A DNA stretch of 64,000 nucleotides, from positions 1 to 64,000 of the forward strand of contig CBFCYE010000004.1 of NCBI GenBank assembly GCA_965602225.1, read 5' to 3'. Under the pieces are notes generated by a model that was not told the DNA's origin, made no database searches, and worked only from the letters and a program-made list of their open reading frames with translations. Source of the stretch: Tenderia sp965602225. Lineage in GTDB: Bacteria > Pseudomonadota > Gammaproteobacteria > Tenderiales > Tenderiaceae. Every line of letters begins with the position of its first letter. Position 1 is the first letter of the stretch. A program made the translations under genes and the position numbers. This document shows, piece after piece, positions 8,465 to 15,918 of the stretch.

Positions 8465-9304
8465 TTAGCCAATACCCAGAAGGCCCAACAGACCTTCCAG
8501 ACCGCAATGGTTGAGCGAGGTGTGTGCCTGTTGTTGGACTGTGGGTTTGGCATGATAGGCGATACTCAGTCCCGCCTGTTTCATCATCACCAGATCGTTG
8601 GCACCATCGCCCATAGCAATGACTTGTGACGGTTTGATGCCCAGCTCTTCACACTTTTGCAGTAACAAATCAGCCTTGGCCTGAGCGCCAACGATGTTGC
8701 CGTGGATTTCACCGGTGAGTTTGCCGTTTTCGAATTCCAGCGTGTTGGCCAGGGTGTAGTCCAGGCCTAATCTTGTTTTGAGTTTGTCAGTGAAATAGGT
8801 AAAACCACCGGAGACCAGGGCCGTCTTGATGCCATTGGCCTTGAGGCCAGCGAGCATTAGTTCAGCACCGGGATTGAGTTGCAGGCGTTCATTGTAAACG
8901 TGCTCCAGGGCGTTCTCTTCCAGGCCGGTGAGAAGGGCGATGCGACGGCGCAGTGAGGTCTCGAAATCGATCTCACCGCGCATGGCCGACTCGGTGATCT
9001 CGGAGACTTGCGGTTTGACGTTGATGAAGTCGGCGATCTCGTCGATGCACTCGATGCTGATCAGGGTTGAGTCCATGTCGGTGACCAGCAGTCTGACCTG
9101 TGATGGATCAAAGCCGTCGGGCAGCAGGTTGATGTCGAAATCTTCCTGTTGTTTGTGCATGGCCAGTTTTTTTGGGTCAATCTCAGCATCAATCTGGACG
9201 CGATAATAGCCTTTGCCTTCCTGTAGTCGGCCTTTGAAAGACTCGCTCAGGGCGATTGCTTCTTGCTCGGTCAGGCGTGGGCCTTGTAGTACCAGAGTTG
9301 CCAT
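8465..9304 (-). CDS. serB: Phosphoserine phosphatase
   Basis: 279 aa HAD-family enzyme releasing serine from phosphoserine in the last step of serine synthesis. The catalytic motif DMDST carries the nucleophile Asp76. Motif II is ALVSGGFTYF, and the metal-binding motif GDGANDLVMM follows. The N-terminal ~70 residues correspond to the ACT-like regulatory part of long SerB proteins. Monocistronic; downstream it converges with trmB. Confidence 0.95.
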   Translation of the reverse strand: MATLVLQGPRLTEQEAIALSESFKGRLQEGKGYYRVQIDAEIDPKKLAMHKQQEDFDINLLPDGFDPSQVRLLVTDMDSTLISIECIDEIADFINVKPQVSEITESAMRGEIDFETSLRRRIALLTGLEENALEHVYNERLQLNPGAELMLAGLKANGIKTALVSGGFTYFTDKLKTRLGLDYTLANTLEFENGKLTGEIHGNIVGAQAKADLLLQKCEELGIKPSQVIAMGDGANDLVMMKQAGLSIAYHAKPTVQQQAHTSLNHCGLEGLLGLLGIG

Positions 9305-9340
9305 GGATTGTTTTGCATCCTTGAGTTGTTTGTTTTTGTT

Positions 9341-9449
9341 CCCCCTCCCTTGAGGGGAGGGGGTTAGGGGGAGGGTGGGCTTCTCAGATTGGTGCCAAAT
9401 TTAGAGTTTTTACCCCCACCCTAGCCCTCCCCTATCAAGGGGGAGGGGA
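9341..9449. repeat. G/C-tract intergenic inverted repeat
   Basis: Left arm 9341-9379 and right arm 9411-9449 are imperfect inverted copies of a unit built from CCCCCTCCCTTGAGGGGAGG and GTTAGGGGGAGGGTGGG, with about 31 bases between. The segment lies between hemW and serB (both minus strand). Such pairs are common scattered intergenic elements; a transcript from either strand would form a long hairpin. Confidence 0.7.
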
Positions 9450-9491
9450 TTAAGATCTTGGTAGGCCTCGCATTTTCCCACAGCGCCGGGA

Positions 9492-10649
9492 TTAGGGCAA
9501 AAACAGTTGCAGCAGATCGTTGAGAAAGTTGCGGCCGCGTTCAGTGGGGCGGATCAGTTTGACGTCCCAGTTGATCAGCCCTTTTTCTTCGGCCTGACGT
9601 AATGCCTGTTCAACGGTCGAGATTGGCAGGCCAGTGTGATCTGCGAACAGGTGCGGGGCAAAACCCTCGGTTAGTCGCAGGGCGTTGACCATGAATTCAA
9701 AGCCAGTTTCTTTTTGCGTTAGTTTCTGCTCTGTTTTGATGCGCTCGGGGCTGCTGGCCTGTTGCAGATAGGCTTCCGGCTGACGCAGTTTGCTGCGCCG
9801 GGTGATGGTCTGAAACTGGGCGTTGCTGATCTTGCCATGGGCGCCAGCGCCGATGCCGAGGTAATCACCGAACTGCCAGTAGTTGAGGTTGTGCTGGCAT
9901 TGGCGGTTGGCCTTGGCAAAGGCTGATACCTCATAGTTGCCGTAACCCGCTTCGGCCAGTTTCTCGTGACATTGCTCCTGCATCGCCCACAACAGTTCAT
10001 CTTTCGGCAGCACTGGTGGGTTGTGATGAAACGCGGTGTTAGGTTCCAGGGTCAGTTGGTAGTGCGACAGATGAGTCGGTTCCAGGGCGATAGCTGTGTG
10101 AATGTCTTCCAGTGCCTCTGCCAATGACTGCTTTGGCAGGCCAAACATCAGGTCGAGATTGAAATTATCGAAGCCGGCATCGTGGGCCTGCTCGGCAGCA
10201 CGGATTGCCTCTCTGCGGCCGTGGATGCGGCCGATGCGTTGCAGGGCGTGGTCATTGAAACTCTGTACGCCGATGGAGAGACGGTTAATGCCCAGGGCGC
10301 GGAATTCGTGAAACTTGCCGGTCTCGATTGCGCCCGGATTGGCCTCTAGGGTGATCTCGGCATTGGCGGGCAGATTGAGGCGGGCGCGAACGCCGCACAA
10401 GAGTTCATCCAGCGCCTCAGCCGAAAACAGGCTGGGCGTGCCACCACCAATGAAGATGCTGTGTACCTGGCGGCCCCATATCTCAGGCAGTTCCTGCTCC
10501 AGATCGCTGAGCAGGGCGGCGACGTATTGTTTTTCCGGGATGCCGTTTTTACCTTCATGGGAATTGAAGTCGCAATAGGGGCATTTGCGCGCACACCAGG
10601 GGATGTGTAGATACAGGCTGAGTGGTGGCAGGGCGCTGAAGTTAAACAT
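9492..10649 (-). CDS. hemW: HemW-like radical SAM heme chaperone
   Basis: 385 aa. Radical SAM protein with the CxxxCxxC cluster in LHIPWCARKCPYCDFNSH. It lacks the extra N-terminal part of true coproporphyrinogen dehydrogenase HemN. Members of this short class bind heme and are thought to deliver it to respiratory enzymes. Start chosen at 10649 (MFNFSALPPLSLYLHIPWC), because the 15 upstream residues do not look conserved. Context is neutral. Its job would suit the heme-rich oxidase locus at the other end of the window, but they are not linked. Confidence 0.92.
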   Translation of the reverse strand: MFNFSALPPLSLYLHIPWCARKCPYCDFNSHEGKNGIPEKQYVAALLSDLEQELPEIWGRQVHSIFIGGGTPSLFSAEALDELLCGVRARLNLPANAEITLEANPGAIETGKFHEFRALGINRLSIGVQSFNDHALQRIGRIHGRREAIRAAEQAHDAGFDNFNLDLMFGLPKQSLAEALEDIHTAIALEPTHLSHYQLTLEPNTAFHHNPPVLPKDELLWAMQEQCHEKLAEAGYGNYEVSAFAKANRQCQHNLNYWQFGDYLGIGAGAHGKISNAQFQTITRRSKLRQPEAYLQQASSPERIKTEQKLTQKETGFEFMVNALRLTEGFAPHLFADHTGLPISTVEQALRQAEEKGLINWDVKLIRPTERGRNFLNDLLQLFLP

Positions 10650-10837
10650 GGGCAATGGGTCTTGATGAGCTGTAACGGCGGCTGATGTTAGCACAGTGCC
10701 TTTTGACTGGATTTAGTTAGCTGTTCTATATATCCAATAACGATATAGATAATAGGATATTAGTATAAGTTAATTATATGGAATGGGTTAGACTGCGCCG
10801 CAATTTAGATTTAAGCCGTTGTTTAAGGAGTGTTTTG

Positions 10838-12262
10838 ATGCAGATCCTGCCCCGCCAGTTGTTGCTTTCAGTAGTAATGTCATGCCCCGTTGTCGCCTTC
10901 GCCACCAATGGCATGAACATGGAAGGTTATGGCCCGATTGCTCTGGGTATGGGCGGCACGAGCATGGCCTATGACAACGGCGTGGCTGCAGTGATGAATA
11001 ATCCGGCCACCCTTTCATTAATGCCTGACAGGAAACGCCTGGATGTGGCCTTGGGGAAGCTCGGGCCAGATGTTGGGGCTTCTGCCGGTAGTCAGTCGGT
11101 CAGCTCTGATGGTGATGCCTATTATATGCCGGCGATTGGCTGGGCCAAGCATTATGGTGAGTGGACTGTCGGCATGGGCATGTTTGCCCAGGGTGGCATG
11201 GGCACGGATTTTTCCGGTAGCAGTTTTATGGGCAACCCTGCCCAGGCGGCGATTTCGCCAGCGTTGCAAAATCGCAGCGAATTGTCGGTGGGGCGTGTTG
11301 TCTTGCCGCTGGCCTATGATGCTGGCAATAACTGGCGTTTCGGTGCCACGGTTGATTTTGTCTGGGCCGGTCTGGATCTGAAGATGGCCATGAGTGAAAG
11401 TCAGTTTGTTGATCTGGCTTCGACCAAGAATGCCGGTAGCATTAGCGGCAGTCTGGTGGATGCCTTTGGTGGCATGTATGAGCCTTTTTCTGGTGCGGGT
11501 TCTGGTATTTCAGCCTTGCACTATGCCTATTTCGATTACAGCAATGGCAGTGATTATAGTGGCAAGGCCCGTGGTACTGGTTTTGGTGGCAAGTTGGGTT
11601 TTGTCTACGAAGTAGAAAAGGGTTTTAACCTTGCGGCCAGTTATCATGCCAAGACCTGGTTGAATGACCTTGAGACTGACGAGGCCAATATGCAGATGGC
11701 GGTCAACATGAATACCGGCAGTGGTTATCAGGATACGGTGATTCCTGTGTCGGGCAAGATGACGGTCAAGAATTTTCAATGGCCAGCCATGTTGGCGCTG
11801 GGAGTATCGAAACAGATCGATTCGCAGTGGCAGTTGGCGGCAGATGTGAAACGCATCCAGTGGGCTGATGTGATGCAGAATTTCACCATGGTCTTCAACG
11901 CCGATAATGTTGCCAGCAATGGTGGTTTTGCCGGGAAAGAAATGACTGCGATCCTGTTCCAGAATTGGGATGATCAGGACGTAATCACTCTGGGGGCGGC
12001 CTATCAGGTGAATGATGATCTGGTGTTGCGCTTTGGTGCCAACCTGTCGGATAACCCGGTGCCGAATCAATATTTGAATGTCTTGTTTCCGGCGGTGGTT
12101 GAAGATCATTACACGGCTGGTTTTGGTTATGAATTGTCTCAAACGGATGCGCTTAATTTTGCCGCCAGTTATGCACCAGAGGTTAGTTTTGCCAGCGCCA
12201 GTGGTGTTACCAGTAGCCACGCTCAGTTGAGTTGGCAGGTGATGTTTAGTCGGGCCTGGTAG
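10838..12262 (+). CDS. FadL/OmpP1/TodX-family outer-membrane transporter
   Basis: 474 aa. Begins with a signal peptide (MQILPRQLLLSVVMSCPVVAFA) and continues with a FadL hatch-like opening, ATNGMNMEGYGPIALGMGG and DNGVAAVMNNPATL, then alternating beta-strand sequence ending in an aromatic residue (FSRAW), typical for outer-membrane barrels. FadL-type channels admit long-chain fatty acids or aromatic hydrocarbons; which one is unknown. Start at 10838 is supported by AAGGAG just upstream. Followed by a good terminator. Confidence 0.9.
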   Translation: MQILPRQLLLSVVMSCPVVAFATNGMNMEGYGPIALGMGGTSMAYDNGVAAVMNNPATLSLMPDRKRLDVALGKLGPDVGASAGSQSVSSDGDAYYMPAIGWAKHYGEWTVGMGMFAQGGMGTDFSGSSFMGNPAQAAISPALQNRSELSVGRVVLPLAYDAGNNWRFGATVDFVWAGLDLKMAMSESQFVDLASTKNAGSISGSLVDAFGGMYEPFSGAGSGISALHYAYFDYSNGSDYSGKARGTGFGGKLGFVYEVEKGFNLAASYHAKTWLNDLETDEANMQMAVNMNTGSGYQDTVIPVSGKMTVKNFQWPAMLALGVSKQIDSQWQLAADVKRIQWADVMQNFTMVFNADNVASNGGFAGKEMTAILFQNWDDQDVITLGAAYQVNDDLVLRFGANLSDNPVPNQYLNVLFPAVVEDHYTAGFGYELSQTDALNFAASYAPEVSFASASGVTSSHAQLSWQVMFSRAW

Positions 12263-12284
12263 TTATTGTCGATATGTTTTTAGG

Positions 12285-12307
12285 AGGCCTCATTCGAGGC
12301 CTTTTTT
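12285..12307 (+). terminator. Rho-independent terminator after the FadL-type gene
   Basis: Stem AGGCCTC / GAGGCCT with an ATTC-type loop followed by a T-run, 22 bases after the stop codon at 12262. Confidence 0.85.
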
Positions 12308-12345
12308 AATTTGGTTGGGCGTGGAGAAATGCTACGCTACGCGCC

Positions 12346-13107
12346 ATGTTTGAACTCTTCATTAGCAAAATCATAAAGAGCCTGGTCTTTCCGCCGGGTG
12401 GGTTTCTGCTGGCCATTTTGATCGGGTTGCTGTTGTTACGGCGTAAACCTCAGTTGGGCAAGTCGCTGCTATGGTTGGGATTGATGAGCGGCTATCTGCT
12501 TAGTACTCCCTTGGTGTCCGGTTTGATGCAGCAACAGTTGCAAAGTTATCCGGCCCTGACTGAGGCCGAGGTTAGGCAGGCACCCGCCCAGGCCATCGTG
12601 GTGCTGTCGGCCGGACGCTACAGAAATGCGCCTGAGTACGGTGGTGATACGATTGGCAATACCTCGCTGGCGCGGGTGCGATATGGTGCCTATCTGCAGC
12701 GCCTGACCGACTTGCCAATTGTGGTCAGTGGTGGCCGAGTGTTTGATCCCGAGGGCAAGAGTCTGGCCCAGGTGATGGCAGAGAGTCTGCTACAGGATTT
12801 TCAGATCGATAATGTCTGGCTGGAAGACCAAAGCCGCAATACGGCTGAGAATGCCCAGCTAAGCAAGCGGCTGTTGCAACAAAAAGGTATCGATACGGTG
12901 TTGCTGGTGACCGATGCCATGCACATGCCGCGTTCAGTGGCGGTCTTCGAACAGGTGGGCCTGCGGGTGATCCCGGCGCCGACGCGTTTTACCCTGCTGG
13001 ATGATGACTGGTTGCTGTTGTTGTTGCCGAATGCCTCTGCTATTGGTGGTTCGTATTATGCCCTGCATGAGCTGGTTGGCCGTGCCTGGTATGCAATTCG
13101 TTATTGA
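12346..13107 (+). CDS. YdcF/ElyC-family (DUF218) membrane protein
   Basis: 253 aa with two N-terminal membrane helices (about 13-30 and 38-57), then a DUF218 domain: AIVVLSAGRYRNAPEY, PIVVSGGRV, DQSRNTAENA and LLVTDAMHMPRSVAVFEQ. E. coli ElyC influences peptidoglycan precursor (lipid carrier) metabolism, but the biochemical reaction is not settled. It converges with the unknown gene at 13101-14405 and overlaps it by seven bases. Confidence 0.88.
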   Translation: MFELFISKIIKSLVFPPGGFLLAILIGLLLLRRKPQLGKSLLWLGLMSGYLLSTPLVSGLMQQQLQSYPALTEAEVRQAPAQAIVVLSAGRYRNAPEYGGDTIGNTSLARVRYGAYLQRLTDLPIVVSGGRVFDPEGKSLAQVMAESLLQDFQIDNVWLEDQSRNTAENAQLSKRLLQQKGIDTVLLVTDAMHMPRSVAVFEQVGLRVIPAPTRFTLLDDDWLLLLLPNASAIGGSYYALHELVGRAWYAIRY

Positions 13108-14405
13108 ATTTTTTGATACAGCGGCAGCTGTTTGATGCGGTCACGAACCTTTTCTAATTGTTCATTGTAGGCATTGCCATCAACACCGCCATAGCGGCGT
13201 TCAAATTCTTTCTGGCTAATATTTTCTGGCAGGTCTGTAATGGCCGGAAAGAATGTCATTTCCGTGTTCAAATTTGTTTTCTGTAGCTGCAAAGCAGTCT
13301 CTGGCTGGGTTGCCACTGTGGCAAACATGATGCCCGTCTGATCGGCCGCCAGGTCGGCAAAACTAAATCCAGAGCCACCACTTAGTGCGTCGCTGAGTTC
13401 CTTGAATTCGCCGATGGCAAAACTGATGTCGTGGTCAGACAGGATTTTGAACATGGCCGAGTAAATGAAATGCAGGCTTAGATCCTGACGCCGTGCCAGA
13501 TAACTTACAGGAGATCGTTTCTGGCAACGATTAATCTCATTGTCTGGGATGAGATTGTTGAGCAAGGTGTTGAATTTGTAGCTGCCAAAAAAGATGGCTG
13601 TTGCGATCAGCGCGGCCTGATTTTCCTGAACGGCTTGTTGCGGGAATTGGCTATGTTGTGATGCGGATGAAAGCAGTGTAGCTAGATAGTGACCTAAGTT
13701 CTTATTGTGACTATTTTTATATTTCTGGCACAGCTGGTTGTAATAACGCTGGATTGATTCTGTTGAACCCAGAGTGTTGATATTTGCTCCAAACAGGCCG
13801 GATTGGTTCAGTCCGCCGGCGACTATCTTGGCCAGGTCGGGCAGGGGCTGATATTGAATCACCATGCTGTTGTTGTTTGTCTTAATACCTTTTACCGAAT
13901 CCAGCAGTTGCCTGCTTTGTTGTTTGCCAAGCAGCTGTGCCAGTGCGAACTCAACAACTCTTTGAGCTATTGGCTGATTAAATGAAATTTTGCCGATGCT
14001 AAGTTGTTTGAAAACCAGTCCTTTGCTGTTTGTTGCCAGCTGCAGGCTGGCATTAATAAAAGGCCCAAATGGATTTTCTGGCGTGTGAAGTGACAGCTTA
14101 AGAGTTGCGCCATCGGTGGCAGATAAATGCGCCGTACCCTGTATTCGCTTGATACCGCGAGCGGCTAGGCTGAGCCCAGCATTCAGGTCGTCTTCAGTTA
14201 TCCGCAGCGGCCATTGGCGTTTGAAGTAAGCGGCGTAGTCCAGCTGCTTGAGGATGCGTTTTACTTTGGCGACTGAATGACTGTCTACGGCAGAGCTGGT
14301 TTGGACGCTGGCCTGGTCAGCGCTAATGGCTTGTAGCAATAAAATTGGCGCGGCACACAGTCCGAGCAGAAGAAAAACAGTCGTGTATTTAATTAGCCTG
14401 CCCAT
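13101..14405 (-). CDS. Unrecognised exported or membrane-anchored protein
   Basis: 434 aa; I do not recognise the family. It starts with a signal anchor (MGRLIKYTTVFLLLGLCAAPILLLQ), followed by a mostly soluble, probably periplasmic region. A stretch with beta-like alternation (residues about 65-130) resembles a lipid-binding or assembly fold, and later parts are helical, with GGSGFSFADLAADQTG near the C-terminus. Start at 14405 was chosen because AAGAGC precedes it and the signal peptide starts there. An in-frame ATG at 14567 would add 54 residues encoded by the small-RNA candidate region and is rejected. It lies downstream of the two RNA candidates on the same strand. Confidence 0.75.
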   Translation of the reverse strand: MGRLIKYTTVFLLLGLCAAPILLLQAISADQASVQTSSAVDSHSVAKVKRILKQLDYAAYFKRQWPLRITEDDLNAGLSLAARGIKRIQGTAHLSATDGATLKLSLHTPENPFGPFINASLQLATNSKGLVFKQLSIGKISFNQPIAQRVVEFALAQLLGKQQSRQLLDSVKGIKTNNNSMVIQYQPLPDLAKIVAGGLNQSGLFGANINTLGSTESIQRYYNQLCQKYKNSHNKNLGHYLATLLSSASQHSQFPQQAVQENQAALIATAIFFGSYKFNTLLNNLIPDNEINRCQKRSPVSYLARRQDLSLHFIYSAMFKILSDHDISFAIGEFKELSDALSGGSGFSFADLAADQTGIMFATVATQPETALQLQKTNLNTEMTFFPAITDLPENISQKEFERRYGGVDGNAYNEQLEKVRDRIKQLPLYQKIQ

Positions 14406-14489
14406 GTAGAGCTCTTGGTTTATTGCTGATGGGGTTGAGTATAGTGGCGTTGGAAAATTTAATTTGTTGGTGGTTGTTTCCGGAGGAGT

Positions 14490-14605
14490 AAAAAAATGCG
14501 CACATGGAACCTTATAGTCTTTAAGGGGGGGGAGGGGGAGGGGTAAGACTCGTCCCATGTGCGCCAAAAGAGATAACTATTTACTACGAGGAAGAGTATG
14601 CCGAA
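14490..14605 (-). ncRNA. Candidate small RNA A with C-rich loop and intrinsic terminator
   Basis: Read on the minus strand: a TATAAT box (14609-14614), a conserved 5' end TTCGGCATA, a central GTTATCT, then a hairpin GCGCACATGG / CCATGTGCGC with inner stem AGTCTT / AAGACT. The apical loop is almost pure C/T (CCCCTCCCCCTCCCCCCCC), and the hairpin is followed directly by seven T. This is the architecture of a free-standing small RNA whose terminator hairpin exposes an anti-Shine-Dalgarno-like loop. A second copy lies at 14749-14870 with the same blocks in the same order, which argues against chance. C-rich-loop RNAs that block ribosome sites are known (for example CcsR/CuckooRNA types); homology is not shown. 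Confidence 0.6.
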
Positions 14606-14748
14606 TTTATTATATAAATAATAATCGAAAGTTTTTATAGTTAGTATAGCTTATGGTCTATATTAAAATGCTAGGTGTATGAATATTTATTTTGTTTTCA
14701 GGTCAGGGTGGTTGGGGTTTTGATTGGTTTTGTATCTAGAGTGAATTT

Positions 14749-14870
14749 AAAAAAGTGCGCACATGGGGGTTGGGGTTGTCTTTTTTTGGGGGGAGGGGGA
14801 GGAGATAAAAGACTGTTCCCATGTGCGCTAAGTAGATAACCATGTTGTCTACGTGGGCTATTATGCCGAA
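14749..14870 (-). ncRNA. Candidate small RNA B, paralogue of RNA A
   Basis: Minus strand: TATACT box (14876-14881), TTCGGCATA at the 5' end, CGTAG, GTTATCT, hairpin GCGCACATGG / CCATGTGCGC with inner GTCTTTT / AAAAGAC stem, loop CTCCTCCCCCTCCCCCC, then six T. Spacing between blocks matches copy A to within a few bases while the sequences between blocks have drifted, as expected for a duplicated, structured RNA. It lies between RNA A and the divergent CbbR-like regulator gene. Confidence 0.6.
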
Positions 14871-14944
14871 CTGTTAGTATAAACAAAAATAGAAAGAATT
14901 TATTGGTACAATAGACCTTTCTCTATTCTTGAGAGGGTCGGTCA

Positions 14945-15892
14945 GTGATAAAAATACGTAATGCAACCTTTAGGCAGCTGCAGCTGTTTGAATCTATTGC
15001 AAGAAATGGCTCGTTTACCGAGGCCGCGGAGGAGCTGCATCTGACGCAGCCCACTGTTTCTATGCAGGTTAAAAAGCTTACTTCGATAATAGGCATGCCT
15101 CTGTATGAGATGGTTGGCAAGCGGATTGCGCTAACGGCGGTAGGTAAAGAGCTGCTCAAAACCTGTAAGTCGGTGTTTGCCTCGCTGGATGAGTTCCAAA
15201 TGACGGTCTCCGATATCAAGGGGGTCAAGATGGGAGACCTTCATATCTCGGGTGTGACCACGGCTGAGTATTTTGCGCCGCGTATCCTGGGTAACTTTTG
15301 CAAGCAATATCCGGGCATTAACGTGGCGTTGGAAGTGACTAATCGTCGCCGGGTGCTGGAGCGGTTGGAAGATAATCTGGATGACATCTACATCGTTGGT
15401 CAGGCGCCGACTGGGCCTGGCATACACGCCATTCCATTTTTGACCAATCCGCTAGTGATTCTGGCCTCGCCTAACCACCCTTTGGCGAATAAAAAGGATA
15501 TCCCGGTGGAGGCCCTGGCTCGGGACAATTTCATCATGCGTGAACCGGGTTGCGGTACCTTTCTAACCATGGACCGGATGGTCAAGGATCGCAGCGTCGA
15601 GTTTCGCAGCAGTATGGCGCTGGGCAGTAATGAGGCCATCAAACAGGCGGTGATTGGCGAGTTGGGGATCTCCATGTTGTCTATCTATGCCCTGGCGCAC
15701 GAGATCAACAGTGGTGAACTGGTGGCGCTGGATGTGGAAGGTTTTCCGCTTAATGACGAGTGGTACCTCTGTTTTCCCGAAGGTAAAAAGCCGTCGGTGG
15801 TGGCAGAGGTGTTTACTGAATATATGCTTAGCGAAGGTCGAGAGCTGACATTGAGTTCCCTGCCGATGGGCTGGCAGGATGAAAAGGTCTAG
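14945..15892 (+). CDS. LysR-family transcriptional regulator, CbbR-like
   Basis: 315 aa, typical LysR length. N-terminal winged helix-turn-helix FRQLQLFESIARNGSFTEAA..LHLTQPTVSMQVKKL, followed by a two-subdomain periplasmic-binding-protein-like effector domain. The sequence resembles CbbR/RbcR regulators, which sense metabolites such as RuBP or NADPH and control Calvin-cycle genes. No cbb operon is visible here, so the target is uncertain. The gene is divergent from the small-RNA candidates and the 434-aa protein; LysR regulators often control the divergent neighbour. It starts ATA-rich at GTG 14945 after GGTCGGTCA, with GAGAGGG as ribosome site. Confidence 0.85.
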   Translation: MIKIRNATFRQLQLFESIARNGSFTEAAEELHLTQPTVSMQVKKLTSIIGMPLYEMVGKRIALTAVGKELLKTCKSVFASLDEFQMTVSDIKGVKMGDLHISGVTTAEYFAPRILGNFCKQYPGINVALEVTNRRRVLERLEDNLDDIYIVGQAPTGPGIHAIPFLTNPLVILASPNHPLANKKDIPVEALARDNFIMREPGCGTFLTMDRMVKDRSVEFRSSMALGSNEAIKQAVIGELGISMLSIYALAHEINSGELVALDVEGFPLNDEWYLCFPEGKKPSVVAEVFTEYMLSEGRELTLSSLPMGWQDEKV

Positions 15893-15918
15893 TTGCGATA
15901 CCGTTCTGAATTAGCCAA

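Noticed and set aside
14406..14567. N-terminal extension of the 434-aa protein starting at 14567
   Set aside because: The extra 54 residues are proline-rich translation of the hairpin and C-tract of the RNA candidate, and the signal peptide plus ribosome site start at 14405.
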